This document shows positions 18,713 to 26,984 of a stretch of DNA of 58,712 nucleotides, in pieces (within the stretch, counting starts at the first letter, position 1; the number at the start of each line of letters is the position of its first letter). Both the position numbers and the translations under genes were made by a program. The notes below the pieces were generated by a model, which was given only the letters and a program-made list of their open reading frames with translations, did not search any database and had not been told where the DNA came from. Source of the stretch: a virus; the IMG/VR virus record IMGVR_UViG_3300049489_000482, positions 1 through 58,712 of that record. One strand, written 5' to 3'.

Positions 18713-18740
18713 AAGGCCGGCCACTTTCGCGGCCGGCCTT
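18713..18740 (-). terminator. Rho-independent terminator after the capsid gene
   Basis: Perfect 10-bp stem (AAGGCCGGCC / GGCCGGCCTT) with an 8-base loop, followed on the minus strand by TTTGTTTG. It begins 17 bases after the major capsid stop codon, so it caps the highly expressed capsid transcript. Confidence 0.9.
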
Positions 18741-18756
18741 CGTGAATCAGTTCCGA

Positions 18757-19761
18757 TCAGGAGATCGTCGCCTTCTGAATCCCGAGCGTGCTCGTGACGA
18801 TGATGTTCGAGTAGTGCTCGACGGTGATGTCGATCAGCTTCGCGTTGATCTGCTGCTCGTACACCCGGAACGGCGTTCCGCCCGTGGTCGGACTGACGAA
18901 CCGCTTGATGTTCGAGGGGTCCTCCGCCGTGGCGTTCGACTCCGCCATGAAGAGCAGGACGTAATCGCCCAGCACCTTGCTCTTGGTGGCCGCTGCGCTC
19001 TGGTATCGCTCCTTGCTCACGCGCACCTCGTCAAGGCCGAGGTATCCGGCCACTTCCGCCTCGGTCATGCCGGCGCTGGCGAACCCGCCCGCCGTGTTCT
19101 GAGCGCGATGCGAAATGCGGCGCTTGTTCCACGCCACCGTGCCGTAAAGGCCGCGGTTCGGGTTGATGCCGGCCGCGTCCTGAAACGCGATGACCAACGC
19201 GGCAATGTCTTGGTCTGGGTCCTTGCCCGCGTCCGTGTTCCACGTCTTGGCGGTGTTCGCTCCCGCCGCGACCAGCAGGGCGATGGCCCGGCGCAGTTCG
19301 TTGCGGTAGAGCCGGCGCATGAGACGTCCGGTGTAGAGTTCGCGCCAGTTCGGGTTGCCCTCGACGTTGTCCAGGTCTACCCGGATGGTGAGACCTTTGT
19401 TCAGCGTCTTGGCCGACTCCTTTTCGCTGGTAAACTCCACGCGCTTGAAGTCTGCGCCGATGGCGCGGACGTCATCCGTTTCGGAGAGGAACTCCTCCGC
19501 GTTCGACGCCTTGCCGAACTCGAAGCGGCGAGAGGTCTGAACCTTCGGCGCGACGAATTCGAGCGTGGCCTCGATGTTGTTCGGGTCCTTCCAGCCGATG
19601 GCGTAGGTCGTCAGCGGCTCCGAGAAGTTCGCTTCGACAAAGCGGCTCTCGTTCGCGAAGTACATCGAGCCGGGCGCGTTGTTGGCGCCGAGGTCGTTCC
19701 CCGCGATCATGTCGGCAATCGCTCCCGCGACTGCCGCACCTGCGATGAGTTTCGATTTCAT
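18757..19761 (-). CDS. Major capsid protein, 334 residues
   Basis: Position after protease/scaffold and decoration genes, size, and the following strong terminator all point to the major capsid protein. The N-terminus (MKSKLIAGAAVAGAIADMIA) looks like a propeptide; YFANE at residues 34-38 matches the recurring tetrapeptide proposed here as a maturation cleavage site, leaving a mature protein starting SRFVEANF. The C-terminus has FRVYEQQINAKLIDITVEHY, plausible for a P-domain strand region of Mu-like capsids. Confidence 0.85.
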   Translation of the reverse strand: MKSKLIAGAAVAGAIADMIAGNDLGANNAPGSMYFANESRFVEANFSEPLTTYAIGWKDPNNIEATLEFVAPKVQTSRRFEFGKASNAEEFLSETDDVRAIGADFKRVEFTSEKESAKTLNKGLTIRVDLDNVEGNPNWRELYTGRLMRRLYRNELRRAIALLVAAGANTAKTWNTDAGKDPDQDIAALVIAFQDAAGINPNRGLYGTVAWNKRRISHRAQNTAGGFASAGMTEAEVAGYLGLDEVRVSKERYQSAAATKSKVLGDYVLLFMAESNATAEDPSNIKRFVSPTTGGTPFRVYEQQINAKLIDITVEHYSNIIVTSTLGIQKATIS

Positions 19762-19800
19762 GTTCTGTTGATGCTTTCTTGGTTACGGAGTTGCGGTTGC

Positions 19801-20556
19801 TTACGCGAGGACCTTGACTTCGGCGGCCGTGGCGAGCGCGGCTCCGATGGCACGCACGTCGTCCCCGATCTTCTCGGCTTCCGTCTTGAGCGCGGCCAGG
19901 TCGGCTGCGCCGGCCGCAGTCCCGTCCGTGCTCGTGAGCGCGGCGATGACCACCACCTTGACCGGCGCGTGAGTTTCGATTTCGATCACGTCCCCGTCGG
20001 CGGCCGAGTCCTGCTTCGCGACGCCGATGCGGTAGAAGGTGCCGGCTGCGGCCGGCTCGTTCTGCACTTTGCCGCTGGCTGCGGTGTAGATCGTCTCCCC
20101 GACATCGATGGCTTCGGACGCCACAACCTTGCGGGTGAGCGACGTGGCGTTGAGGAACTGGACGGCGACCGGGTCTTCGGCTGCCTCCGCCTCGTCAGAT
20201 GCGATGCCGACCGGAAAGTCTGATGCCCCGCAAGCGGCAACGTGATCGTCGTCAGACCCCTCCTTCACCAGCAGGAATCGGGTTGCGATGGCTCCGTCCG
20301 CCCGCTTGGTGATCGCGTCTTCGTGGACTCCCTCGGCCACGTTGGCGAACTGGCGGGTGTCTCGACGGCACCGGATGCCGTCCAGCATGGCCCGAATGCC
20401 GTCCGCCGCGATGGCGATGCGCTCCCGCATCTGGACGCGCTGCCGGTTGGATTGACCGACGTGTTTTTGTGCCCGGACGAATTCACCCAGCCGCGCGCAC
20501 ACTACCGCGGCAAGGAGCATGGCCAGCGCCATGATGAGGAACGTATAAGCGTTCAT
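19801..20556 (-). CDS. Decoration-type protein (DUF2190-like) with N-terminal hydrophobic segment, 251 residues
   Basis: Residues 85-200 (KRADGAIATRFLLVKEGSDD, ACGASDFPVGIASDEAEAAE, IDVGETIYTAASGKV) match small phage decoration or head-fibre proteins of the DUF2190 kind. The chosen ATG at 20556 adds a hydrophobic helix (FLIMALAMLLAAVVCARLGEF) unusual for a capsid decoration protein, so either an internal start or a membrane-linked fusion is possible. It lies just before the capsid gene in the transcript. Confidence 0.65.
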   Translation of the reverse strand: MNAYTFLIMALAMLLAAVVCARLGEFVRAQKHVGQSNRQRVQMRERIAIAADGIRAMLDGIRCRRDTRQFANVAEGVHEDAITKRADGAIATRFLLVKEGSDDDHVAACGASDFPVGIASDEAEAAEDPVAVQFLNATSLTRKVVASEAIDVGETIYTAASGKVQNEPAAAGTFYRIGVAKQDSAADGDVIEIETHAPVKVVVIAALTSTDGTAAGAADLAALKTEAEKIGDDVRAIGAALATAAEVKVLA

Positions 20557-20649
20557 GGTGGTTTTCCTTACGTTTTGGTGCCTCGGCTTCCGCGTCGGCT
20601 TTTGTTTTTCTGTTCTGTCGCCCACACCGCACACGCGGCGTGGAAATCT

Positions 20650-22083
20650 TCAACGGCCAGTTGTCACCTGCGCCTCGGGCTTCTGCATCTCGGCGAACAG
20701 CGCCGGCTTCTCAGCCTTGATCTGCGCGAAGCAGTAGTCGTAGTCGCACTGCTTCCCATCCTTGCGGTTTGCGTCCATGCGCTCGTTGACGGCGTCGATG
20801 ACCTGGCTCATGCGGCTGCGCGTGTCGCTGTTCCGCTTCCCGAGGTCGCCCGCGCTGATGCTGCTCTGCGTCTTGAGCTTCTTCGGCAGCTTGGTGAAGC
20901 GGTCCAGCGTGTCGCTGAACGCGGCCTCGTTGGCGAAGTCCTTCTCCCACACCGGACGCTCCGCCGCCGTGATGCGGCCCGCCTGGATGGCGTCGTTCAG
21001 GACGAGCTCGATCCGCGCCTTGCGCTCGTTGGCAAAGTCCATCTCCAGCTTCGCGGCCTTGGCGGCTCCGGCCTCGGCAGCAGCCAGCTTGGTTTCGAGC
21101 TCGGTCTTCTCGTTGGCGAACTGCTTCTCCCGCTCCGCGAGCTTCGCCTCGGCCTCAGTGCGCGCGGTGCGCGACGCCGTGAACTCGTTGATGAACGCCT
21201 GCGTCGCGTTGCTGTCGGTGACGGTGATGCCTGCCGCGGCAAGCGTCGTGATGAGCAGCGTCTCGTTGGCGATCAGCTTGCCCTTGTCCGCCTCGCACGC
21301 GCATCCAGCCTTCTTGGCGGTTTCGAGTTCGTTGGCCATCTCGGCGTGCTTCTTCTCGCACTCGTTGACCATCGTCTCCTCGTCGAGTTCGTCGGTGTCG
21401 GCCTTGCCGAGAAATTTCTTGATGTAGTCGGTGAGTTTTTTCATGCCGTTGGTTTTGGTTTCTGCCGTTTCGTTGACGAACGTCACAGCGTCCGCCTCTG
21501 TCTGTTCCTCGTTGGCGAAGGTGACGGGTGCCACCGGAATCTGAGGCTCGTTCGTGAAGCCGACGCTCTTGATCGTGAACGGGCGCCACACCGCGCCCTC
21601 TTTCCGCATTCGCCAATTAACCGAGTGACCGTGGAACGCCTTCTTGGCGATCAGCGCTTTTCCGTCGTCGTTCCACTCCACGTTGGCAAACAGCCCGTGC
21701 GCCTTGCAGCCCTTGCCCGCCCGGCACGCCGCGCAGTTCGCGTCCTCGCGCACGTCCAGTTTTCGGATGCGTCCCTTCGCCGCGGTGTCGGTGTAGCGAT
21801 CCTTCATCGCCGGGAAGTCCGGATGCCCGACGTACCATGGCAGCCCGAGTGCGCGCTGCGGCAGCCCGGCCATGCTGCTGAACTCGTTCACGATGGTGTG
21901 CGCGTCCTCTGCGCGGAAGCGCTGCATTCCGCTGGCATTGTCCCAGTCCCCGAACGGAGCCAACTGCGCCCAGCTTTCGTCCGGGACCTTGGCGGAGGTG
22001 TTGACGAATGTCACACCATCGCGCCGGACCATGGCTCGCGCGGTGGTGATCATTCGTTGGAGGATTGGCTTGATGGCCTTCAC
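20650..22083 (-). CDS. Prohead protease fused to scaffold, Mu gpI-like, 477 residues
   Basis: Residues 30-185 match the phage I-like protease family: WAQLAPFGDWDNASGMQRF, GLPWYVGHPDFPAMKDRYTD, GLFANVEWNDDGKALI, FHGHSVNWRMRKEGA and IKSVGFTNEPQIPV, with the conserved HSVNWR block. The second half is coiled coil and would serve as scaffold. The tetrapeptide [FVTI][AV]NE occurs about a dozen times, about one per 25-40 residues, far above chance; I suggest these are self-cleavage sites used during maturation. Confidence 0.85.
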   Translation of the reverse strand: MKAIKPILQRMITTARAMVRRDGVTFVNTSAKVPDESWAQLAPFGDWDNASGMQRFRAEDAHTIVNEFSSMAGLPQRALGLPWYVGHPDFPAMKDRYTDTAAKGRIRKLDVREDANCAACRAGKGCKAHGLFANVEWNDDGKALIAKKAFHGHSVNWRMRKEGAVWRPFTIKSVGFTNEPQIPVAPVTFANEEQTEADAVTFVNETAETKTNGMKKLTDYIKKFLGKADTDELDEETMVNECEKKHAEMANELETAKKAGCACEADKGKLIANETLLITTLAAAGITVTDSNATQAFINEFTASRTARTEAEAKLAEREKQFANEKTELETKLAAAEAGAAKAAKLEMDFANERKARIELVLNDAIQAGRITAAERPVWEKDFANEAAFSDTLDRFTKLPKKLKTQSSISAGDLGKRNSDTRSRMSQVIDAVNERMDANRKDGKQCDYDYCFAQIKAEKPALFAEMQKPEAQVTTGR

Positions 22084-22144
22084 TGCCTCCGCCGCTTACG
22101 CCTTACGCCGATGGTGTCAAACTAAAATCGCACGGAGGCGTCGG

Positions 22145-23779
22145 TCAGTTCCTGGTGGAAGTCCTGAAATGCTGCGGTGCGGCGTTGCGTTTCGGAGGCT
22201 GCCTCGTGCTTCCGCGCGGCCGCACGGACGCGTGCCGGCGCACGGTGGCCTGCGTCAGCCCGTTGAAAAATCCGGCGCTCATCGCGTCGGCGATCGCCCG
22301 CTCGCCTTCCGGGTTCTCGTTGATCGCGTGCAGGATTGCAGGCAGTTGCTCGCGCAGGTTGTGGAGCGCCACACGAAACGCTTCCTCGTTCGGCATGTCG
22401 ATGACCGCCTGCATCCGCTCGCGCAGCGGCTCCAGCACATGCGCCTGAGCGGAAGCGGCCCGGCGCATCGACGCAGCCAGCAGCCCGTGCTGCTCCCGCG
22501 CTTCGTTGGCAAACGACATGGCCGGCAGACGGTTGCCGTCTTCCATGCCCGGCTGCGGTGGTGCCTGCGCGGCCTCCAGCACCTCGTCTCCGTCCTCTGC
22601 GATCTTGCGACCGTACCGCTCCGCCGTTTCCTTCTTCGCGAGTTTCACGCCGTGCTTCGTGAGGAACTCGTCCACCTGGAGGTCGCTGGCGACGTTGCGC
22701 GGTTCCGGGATGACGATGCGGACATATGCGGCCGGCGCGGTCCCGTCGCCGAAATGGTAGGCGATTACCTTTCGATCCACCTGTTCGTTCAGTGTCTCGG
22801 AGATGAGCCTGGCATCCTGGCTCTTGAGCGAGTGTTCCTCCTTGCCCTGCAACGATGCGCCCTGCCCCTCGCCGGAGCCTGCGCTGATGGTGGACAGGTC
22901 CGCGCCGCGCCACAGCGCCGCAAGCGCACGATCCATGCGCTCGACAAGCGGTTGGAATGGCAGCGTACCCGTGGCCGCAAAGTCGATCTTCGAGATCTCG
23001 TCGTCCATCGACGTCACGCACGAGAAGTCCGCTGCGACCGCCTGGACAGCCGCCTCGACGGCTTTCCATCCGTCGCTGTCCACCGGGTGCTTCGTCTTGC
23101 CGTGAACGCCTGGCATCCCGTGCTTTTCGCAGTACATCACCCAATCCTTGAGCGGCAGGAGCTTGTACATGTAGGCGACCGCGCACGCCTCCATGAGTCC
23201 GTCGCCGCATGTGATCAGCCAGTCGTCGTCGAGCGGTTCGCCTTCAAGCGCGAAGTCGTCCTTCAGGAAGCGGAGGGTTCCGGTCCGGTTCTCAAAAAAC
23301 CAAAGCGGCACGAAGTTGAACGTGGCGGTGAGGTTGTCCTTCGTCGGACGCCAGATGATTTCGTGCGCGGCATACTGCTTCGCCAGCGCGTCCATCATTT
23401 GCTCGACCAGCAGACTAAACCCGCGGTTTTGGTTCCGGTCCACGGCGTGCGTGGCGCGCAGGTTCGAGTAGAAGTATTCGAGTTTGGCCGCGTGTTCCTC
23501 CGCGACGTTCGGCGCCGCCTTCGGGTCCTTTATGATGGACCAGTCGTACGCGGTCAGTGCGGCGGTGCGCTTCGGGATGACGCACTTCAGCACGTCGTCG
23601 CGCCGCTGGATGGCGTCCATCGTCATCGCAAAGCGGCGCAGCATGCCGGCGTTGAACTCCTCGATCTGGCGGCTCAGGTTGTCCGCCGTCAAATCGCGAA
23701 TCGGGTTGAACCGGGTCTGCTTCCAGTAACGGACGCGTTCCGGTGTGATGATGCTTACGAACTTGCCGCTGTCAGCCAT
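22145..23779 (-). CDS. Portal protein, DUF935/Mu gp29-like, 544 residues
   Basis: The sequence RFNPIRDLTADNLSRQIEEF, MQ-type MDAIQRRDDVLKCVIPKRTA, YAAHEIIWRPT and KDWVMYCEKHGMPGVHGKT fits DUF935 portal proteins. ATG at 23779 (MADSGKFVSIITPERV) is preferred to the TTG at 23815, which would overlap the preceding gene. The portal forms the dodecameric vertex ring for DNA packaging. SFANEAREQ near residue 445 carries the proposed protease motif. C-terminal 30 residues are basic. Confidence 0.9.
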   Translation of the reverse strand: MADSGKFVSIITPERVRYWKQTRFNPIRDLTADNLSRQIEEFNAGMLRRFAMTMDAIQRRDDVLKCVIPKRTAALTAYDWSIIKDPKAAPNVAEEHAAKLEYFYSNLRATHAVDRNQNRGFSLLVEQMMDALAKQYAAHEIIWRPTKDNLTATFNFVPLWFFENRTGTLRFLKDDFALEGEPLDDDWLITCGDGLMEACAVAYMYKLLPLKDWVMYCEKHGMPGVHGKTKHPVDSDGWKAVEAAVQAVAADFSCVTSMDDEISKIDFAATGTLPFQPLVERMDRALAALWRGADLSTISAGSGEGQGASLQGKEEHSLKSQDARLISETLNEQVDRKVIAYHFGDGTAPAAYVRIVIPEPRNVASDLQVDEFLTKHGVKLAKKETAERYGRKIAEDGDEVLEAAQAPPQPGMEDGNRLPAMSFANEAREQHGLLAASMRRAASAQAHVLEPLRERMQAVIDMPNEEAFRVALHNLREQLPAILHAINENPEGERAIADAMSAGFFNGLTQATVRRHASVRPRGSTRQPPKRNAAPQHFRTSTRN

Positions 23780-23811
23780 GCACGCGGGCTTAAGCCCGAC
23801 GCGCCCGAATG

Positions 23812-24063
23812 TCAAAGGCGAACAGCAGTGACGTTCACGGAGGCCGGCTTATCGCATTGCTGTGGCGGTGGCGGGTCTGGCAACCGTGTTTGGTTTCTGA
23901 TTCTGGGTATTTCGTGAAGGCGCACGAGCAGGCTCGGGTTCAGGCGGACGAGATCGCCGGGGCAGATGCACCAATCACAACCGTCGCATCCATGCCTGCG
24001 CGCCCACTGCGCGTAAAGTTTTACGCGGAGCTCCTTGGCGGTTTCTCGTGTGAACGGCTTCAT
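23812..24063 (-). CDS. Small Cys-rich protein, 83 residues
   Basis: ATG at 24063 overlaps the previous stop (24060-24062) as ATGA. The product has a zinc-binding-like cluster HGCDGCDWCICPGDL and a basic N-terminus. Function unknown. It ends just upstream of the portal start. Confidence 0.5.
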   Translation of the reverse strand: MKPFTRETAKELRVKLYAQWARRHGCDGCDWCICPGDLVRLNPSLLVRLHEIPRIRNQTRLPDPPPPQQCDKPASVNVTAVRL

Positions 24064-24395
24064 ACTCGAACACGCGCCAACACCTCGGGGTCGCCGCGCA
24101 GCGCCAGTTCGATCACGTCTTCAAACGTGAGTTCGCGGTTGTCGTGCGCGATCTGCAGTGCGCGCTCGCGCACGAGCACTTCCGGGACGCGTGTGTGCCT
24201 CGAAATGACGGCGATGCGTTCGGAGGTCCGACGGGCTTGCTCGCGCAGCCGCTCGCCGATGCCTGGCAGCGTCTGCTGCGGAATCGTCGCGACGCGGACG
24301 GTGATCTCGCCGGTCGGTCGGTGCTGTGCGTTGAACTGCTGGCGTGCCCGTTCGAAGTCCATGTGTGCCAGTATCGTTGTGGTGCAGTCGTTCAT
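24060..24395 (-). CDS. Hypothetical protein, 111 residues
   Basis: ATG at 24395 (MNDCTTTILAHMDFERARQQ) is preceded by the leader GGAAACGA typical of this phage. The protein is helical with many Arg and Glu. No recognised domain. The 100 bases to the ParB-like gene hold no gene. Confidence 0.55.
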   Translation of the reverse strand: MNDCTTTILAHMDFERARQQFNAQHRPTGEITVRVATIPQQTLPGIGERLREQARRTSERIAVISRHTRVPEVLVRERALQIAHDNRELTFEDVIELALRGDPEVLARVRV

Positions 24396-24496
24396 TCGTT
24401 TCCTTCCCCGTCGCACGCAGCGCCACACTGCGTTGTAATTTGAGAGTCCATGTTACGCTCGATTACCGTTCCCGGCGCGGTCGCTGACTTCATCGT

Positions 24497-25270
24497 TCAG
24501 CCGCCCTTTACCGCCGTGATGATTTTATCGACGACGTGTCGAGGTGCCGGCGGCGGCGGCGAGTTCCACGCCCGTCGGTGTTCCTCGTAGCACGCCTCAA
24601 TGCGCGCCACGACGGCCTCGACGCCGGAGTCCGGCGCGGAACTGGTTGTGTCCGGCAGCACCGGGTTTGGCAGCGCGGGTCGCTCGGCGCGCATCGCCTC
24701 CGCGGCTAGTCCACCGCGTGGAATGGGCCGCGCGGCCTCCACGATGGCCGACGCGCCGCGTTTCGCCAGCGTCCGCTGTCTCGCCTTGGGCAGCTTGGCC
24801 ACGGCCTCTGCGGCGCGCAGGCTGACCTTTCCGGCCTTGACGAGCGCCTTCACCGGCTTCGCCGCCTTGGAGGCGACCGAGGCGGCCCGCTGGACGCTCC
24901 GCTCCGAGACGTGCAGTTGCTCGGCGACGCCGGCCTGCGTCAACCCGCCCGCGGGCGGGTTCGTGGCCCGCAGGATTTCCTCCGCCATCATGGAGCGCTG
25001 GCTCTCGGTGAGATGCCGGCGGCGCAGGTTCCGGCTGATGACGTAGGCCAAGGCATCGCTCCCCGTGAACGGCTCGACGCGGGGTTCGACCTTCGCGGCC
25101 TGGCAGGCAAGGTATCGGTTCCGTCCATCGAGGATTTGGCCGTCGAGCAGGACGATGGCTTCGCGCTGGCCGTGCGCCTTGATGTCGTCGGCGAGTTCAA
25201 AGATGCCCGCGGTGTCCATCGGTGGAAACATGGAGCACAGCGGGTGCAGTTCGTAGGTATTGGTTTTCAT
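24497..25270 (-). CDS. ParB/RepB-like N-terminal domain protein, 257 residues
   Basis: The N-terminal ParB-type domain is clear: MFPPMDTAGIFELADDIKAH, GQREAIVLLDGQILDGRNRY, AYVISRNLRRRHLTESQRSM, followed by an HTH-like region GVAEQLHVSERSVQRAASVA. In phages such proteins act as DNA-binding regulators or CTP switches near methyltransferases or terminase. ATG at 25270 overlaps the preceding stop. The dispersed palindrome sits in frame at 24942-24961 (ATNPPAGGLTQ), between the ParB and HTH parts. Confidence 0.85.
   Translation of the reverse strand: MKTNTYELHPLCSMFPPMDTAGIFELADDIKAHGQREAIVLLDGQILDGRNRYLACQAAKVEPRVEPFTGSDALAYVISRNLRRRHLTESQRSMMAEEILRATNPPAGGLTQAGVAEQLHVSERSVQRAASVASKAAKPVKALVKAGKVSLRAAEAVAKLPKARQRTLAKRGASAIVEAARPIPRGGLAAEAMRAERPALPNPVLPDTTSSAPDSGVEAVVARIEACYEEHRRAWNSPPPPAPRHVVDKIITAVKGG
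24942..24961. repeat. Dispersed GC palindrome, copy 3 (perfect 20-base)
   Basis: AACCCGCCC-GC-GGGCGGGTT, the longest perfect copy together with 51252-51271. It encodes NPPAGG in the ParB-like protein. Confidence 0.85.
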
Positions 25271-25767
25271 GGTGTCTCTTGGTTGTTGGTTTCGAGTTTG
25301 GCCAGCGCGCTGACCAGCGTGCCCGCCATGTCTTTGACGACCGCCGCGAGTTCGCGGACGGAAAGCCGATGCGCGCCACGGTCCACCCTGGCCGGCACGA
25401 CGACGCGCAGGTCGTGCAGGCGGACGTACCTCGACGCGGTGTCCGTGGTGAGCAGCCCGGCCCCGCTCGGGAGTTCTCCGATGACATCGGCGACCAAGGT
25501 TGGCGGAACCAAGAAGTAGAATTGCGATGGCTTCCTCGTCCACGGCAGTTGCTCCCGGTATTGCATGACGCGCTTCTTTGCGTTGGCGCGGAAGTCCGCC
25601 TTGGTGACCTTGACCTCAATCTCGATCACGGTCCGTTTCGGCGTCACCCCGACGACGTCCGGGATGCCGATCCACCGAGCCGGTGCCCGCTCGCAGGCCA
25701 CGACGATGCTCTGCCGGGTGTAGCGCAGCCAGTTGCAAGCGCAGGCTTTAAGGTAGTTCGCCGTCAC
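25267..25767 (-). CDS. PD-(D/E)XK nuclease-like protein (MmcB-type), 166 residues
   Basis: GTG at 25767 overlaps the TGA of the methyltransferase gene (GTGA). The core GIPDVVGVTPKRTVIEIEVK has the PD...ExK pattern, followed by ADFRANAKKRVMQYREQLP and FYFLVPPTLVADVIGELPSG. This looks like DNA-repair putative endonucleases (MmcB-type). Overlap on both sides suggests coupled translation with the methyltransferase and the ParB-like protein. Confidence 0.7.
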   Translation of the reverse strand: MTANYLKACACNWLRYTRQSIVVACERAPARWIGIPDVVGVTPKRTVIEIEVKVTKADFRANAKKRVMQYREQLPWTRKPSQFYFLVPPTLVADVIGELPSGAGLLTTDTASRYVRLHDLRVVVPARVDRGAHRLSVRELAAVVKDMAGTLVSALAKLETNNQETP

Positions 25768-26936
25768 AAAAGTCCCGGTGTTGTGGCGCAACGCTGGCGC
25801 GCGAGATTGGCGTAGTCCGGGTTCAGTTCGACCAGGACCGCGTTGCGTCCAAGTTCGATGGCGACGCGGCCCGTCGTTCCGGATCCGCCGAACGGGTCCA
25901 GGACCGTGCCCATCCTTGGGCAGCCGGCCAGAATGCACGGCTTGACCAGCGCCTCCGGGAATGTCGCGAAGTGCGCCCCGCTGTAGGGTTGCGATGGGAT
26001 CGTCCAGACGCTCCGCTTGTTGCGCTCCGCAACGACATCCTTCACGGCCCCACTGAACGACGCGTTGGCCCGCGTGGTGTCCCGGTCCGCGATCTCCGCC
26101 TTCGGGTTCACACCGGGCCGGTGCATGTGTTCCATCGTCCGGCTCAGTGTTTGGTTTCCGGGCCATCCGCGCGCGTATCTGGCGTGGCTGTCTGGACTGC
26201 CCGGCTCGCGGATGGCGTCGGCGTCGTAGTGGTAGCGGGCCGACTTGCTCAGGATGAACAGGTATTCATGGGCCTTCGTGCAGCGATCCTCGACGCTCTC
26301 CGGCATCGGATTCGGCTTGTGCCAGATGATGTCCTGCCGCAGATACCAGCCATCCGCACGGAGCGCGAAGGCAACCATCCAAGGGATGCCGATCAGGTTT
26401 TTCGGCTTCAGGCCATAGATCAAAGCCCGCCCGCATCGGTTGCTGACTTCCTGGTTGCTTTGCCCGCCGCCGAGAGTGCTACCACCAAGGCCGCCGCTCG
26501 GCCCGCTATTGTAGGTATCCCCCAAGTTAAGCCACAGCGTGCCGTCGTCGCGCAGCACCCGGCGAACCTCGCGGAAGACGGCGACCATCGTGGCCACGAA
26601 TTCCTCGACGCTCGCCTCGAGTCCGATCTGCGCGTCGATTCGCGTGGCCCCGCACTTCTTGCATCGGCTCGCGAACGGCATCCCTCCGGCTCCCTCCTTG
26701 TATTCCGTCCCGCCGCCGTTGTTCCATTCGCCGAGCGTTGACTTGCTGCTCGTCTGGCTCCGGCCTTTGTGGTCGCACTCCGGGTCGCCGCCGACCCACT
26801 GACCCGTGCCGTAGTCGCGCAATCCCCAGTATGGCGGCGATGTCACGCAGCAATGCACCGCTTGGTCTGGAAACGTGGCGAGAACCTTACGGCAGTCGCC
26901 GACGTGGATTGTGACTTTGGGAATCGCTGTTTTCAT
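25764..26936 (-). CDS. Site-specific DNA methyltransferase (N4-cytosine/N6-adenine), 390 residues
   Basis: Catalytic motif SPPYW at residues 33-37 near the N-terminus and S-adenosylmethionine motif VLDPFGGSGTTGRVAIELGR near the C-terminus give the beta-type order. An inserted zinc knuckle (PECDHKGR ... SRCKKCGATR) and DGTLWLNLGDTYNSG plus DIIWHKPNPMPESVEDR are typical of phage enzymes. It probably masks phage DNA from host restriction. ATG at 26936 follows the leader GGCAACGAAAAACGA. Confidence 0.9.
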   Translation of the reverse strand: MKTAIPKVTIHVGDCRKVLATFPDQAVHCCVTSPPYWGLRDYGTGQWVGGDPECDHKGRSQTSSKSTLGEWNNGGGTEYKEGAGGMPFASRCKKCGATRIDAQIGLEASVEEFVATMVAVFREVRRVLRDDGTLWLNLGDTYNSGPSGGLGGSTLGGGQSNQEVSNRCGRALIYGLKPKNLIGIPWMVAFALRADGWYLRQDIIWHKPNPMPESVEDRCTKAHEYLFILSKSARYHYDADAIREPGSPDSHARYARGWPGNQTLSRTMEHMHRPGVNPKAEIADRDTTRANASFSGAVKDVVAERNKRSVWTIPSQPYSGAHFATFPEALVKPCILAGCPRMGTVLDPFGGSGTTGRVAIELGRNAVLVELNPDYANLARQRCATTPGLL

Positions 26937-26959
26937 TCGTTTTTCGTTGCCGCCATACA

Positions 26960-26977
26960 ACCCGCCCACGGGCGGGT
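26960..26977. repeat. Dispersed GC palindrome, copy 4, intergenic
   Basis: ACCCGCCC-AC-GGGCGGGT in the 48-base space between TerL and the methyltransferase gene, in the 5' leader of the latter. Confidence 0.8.
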
Positions 26978-26984
26978 ATGCAAG

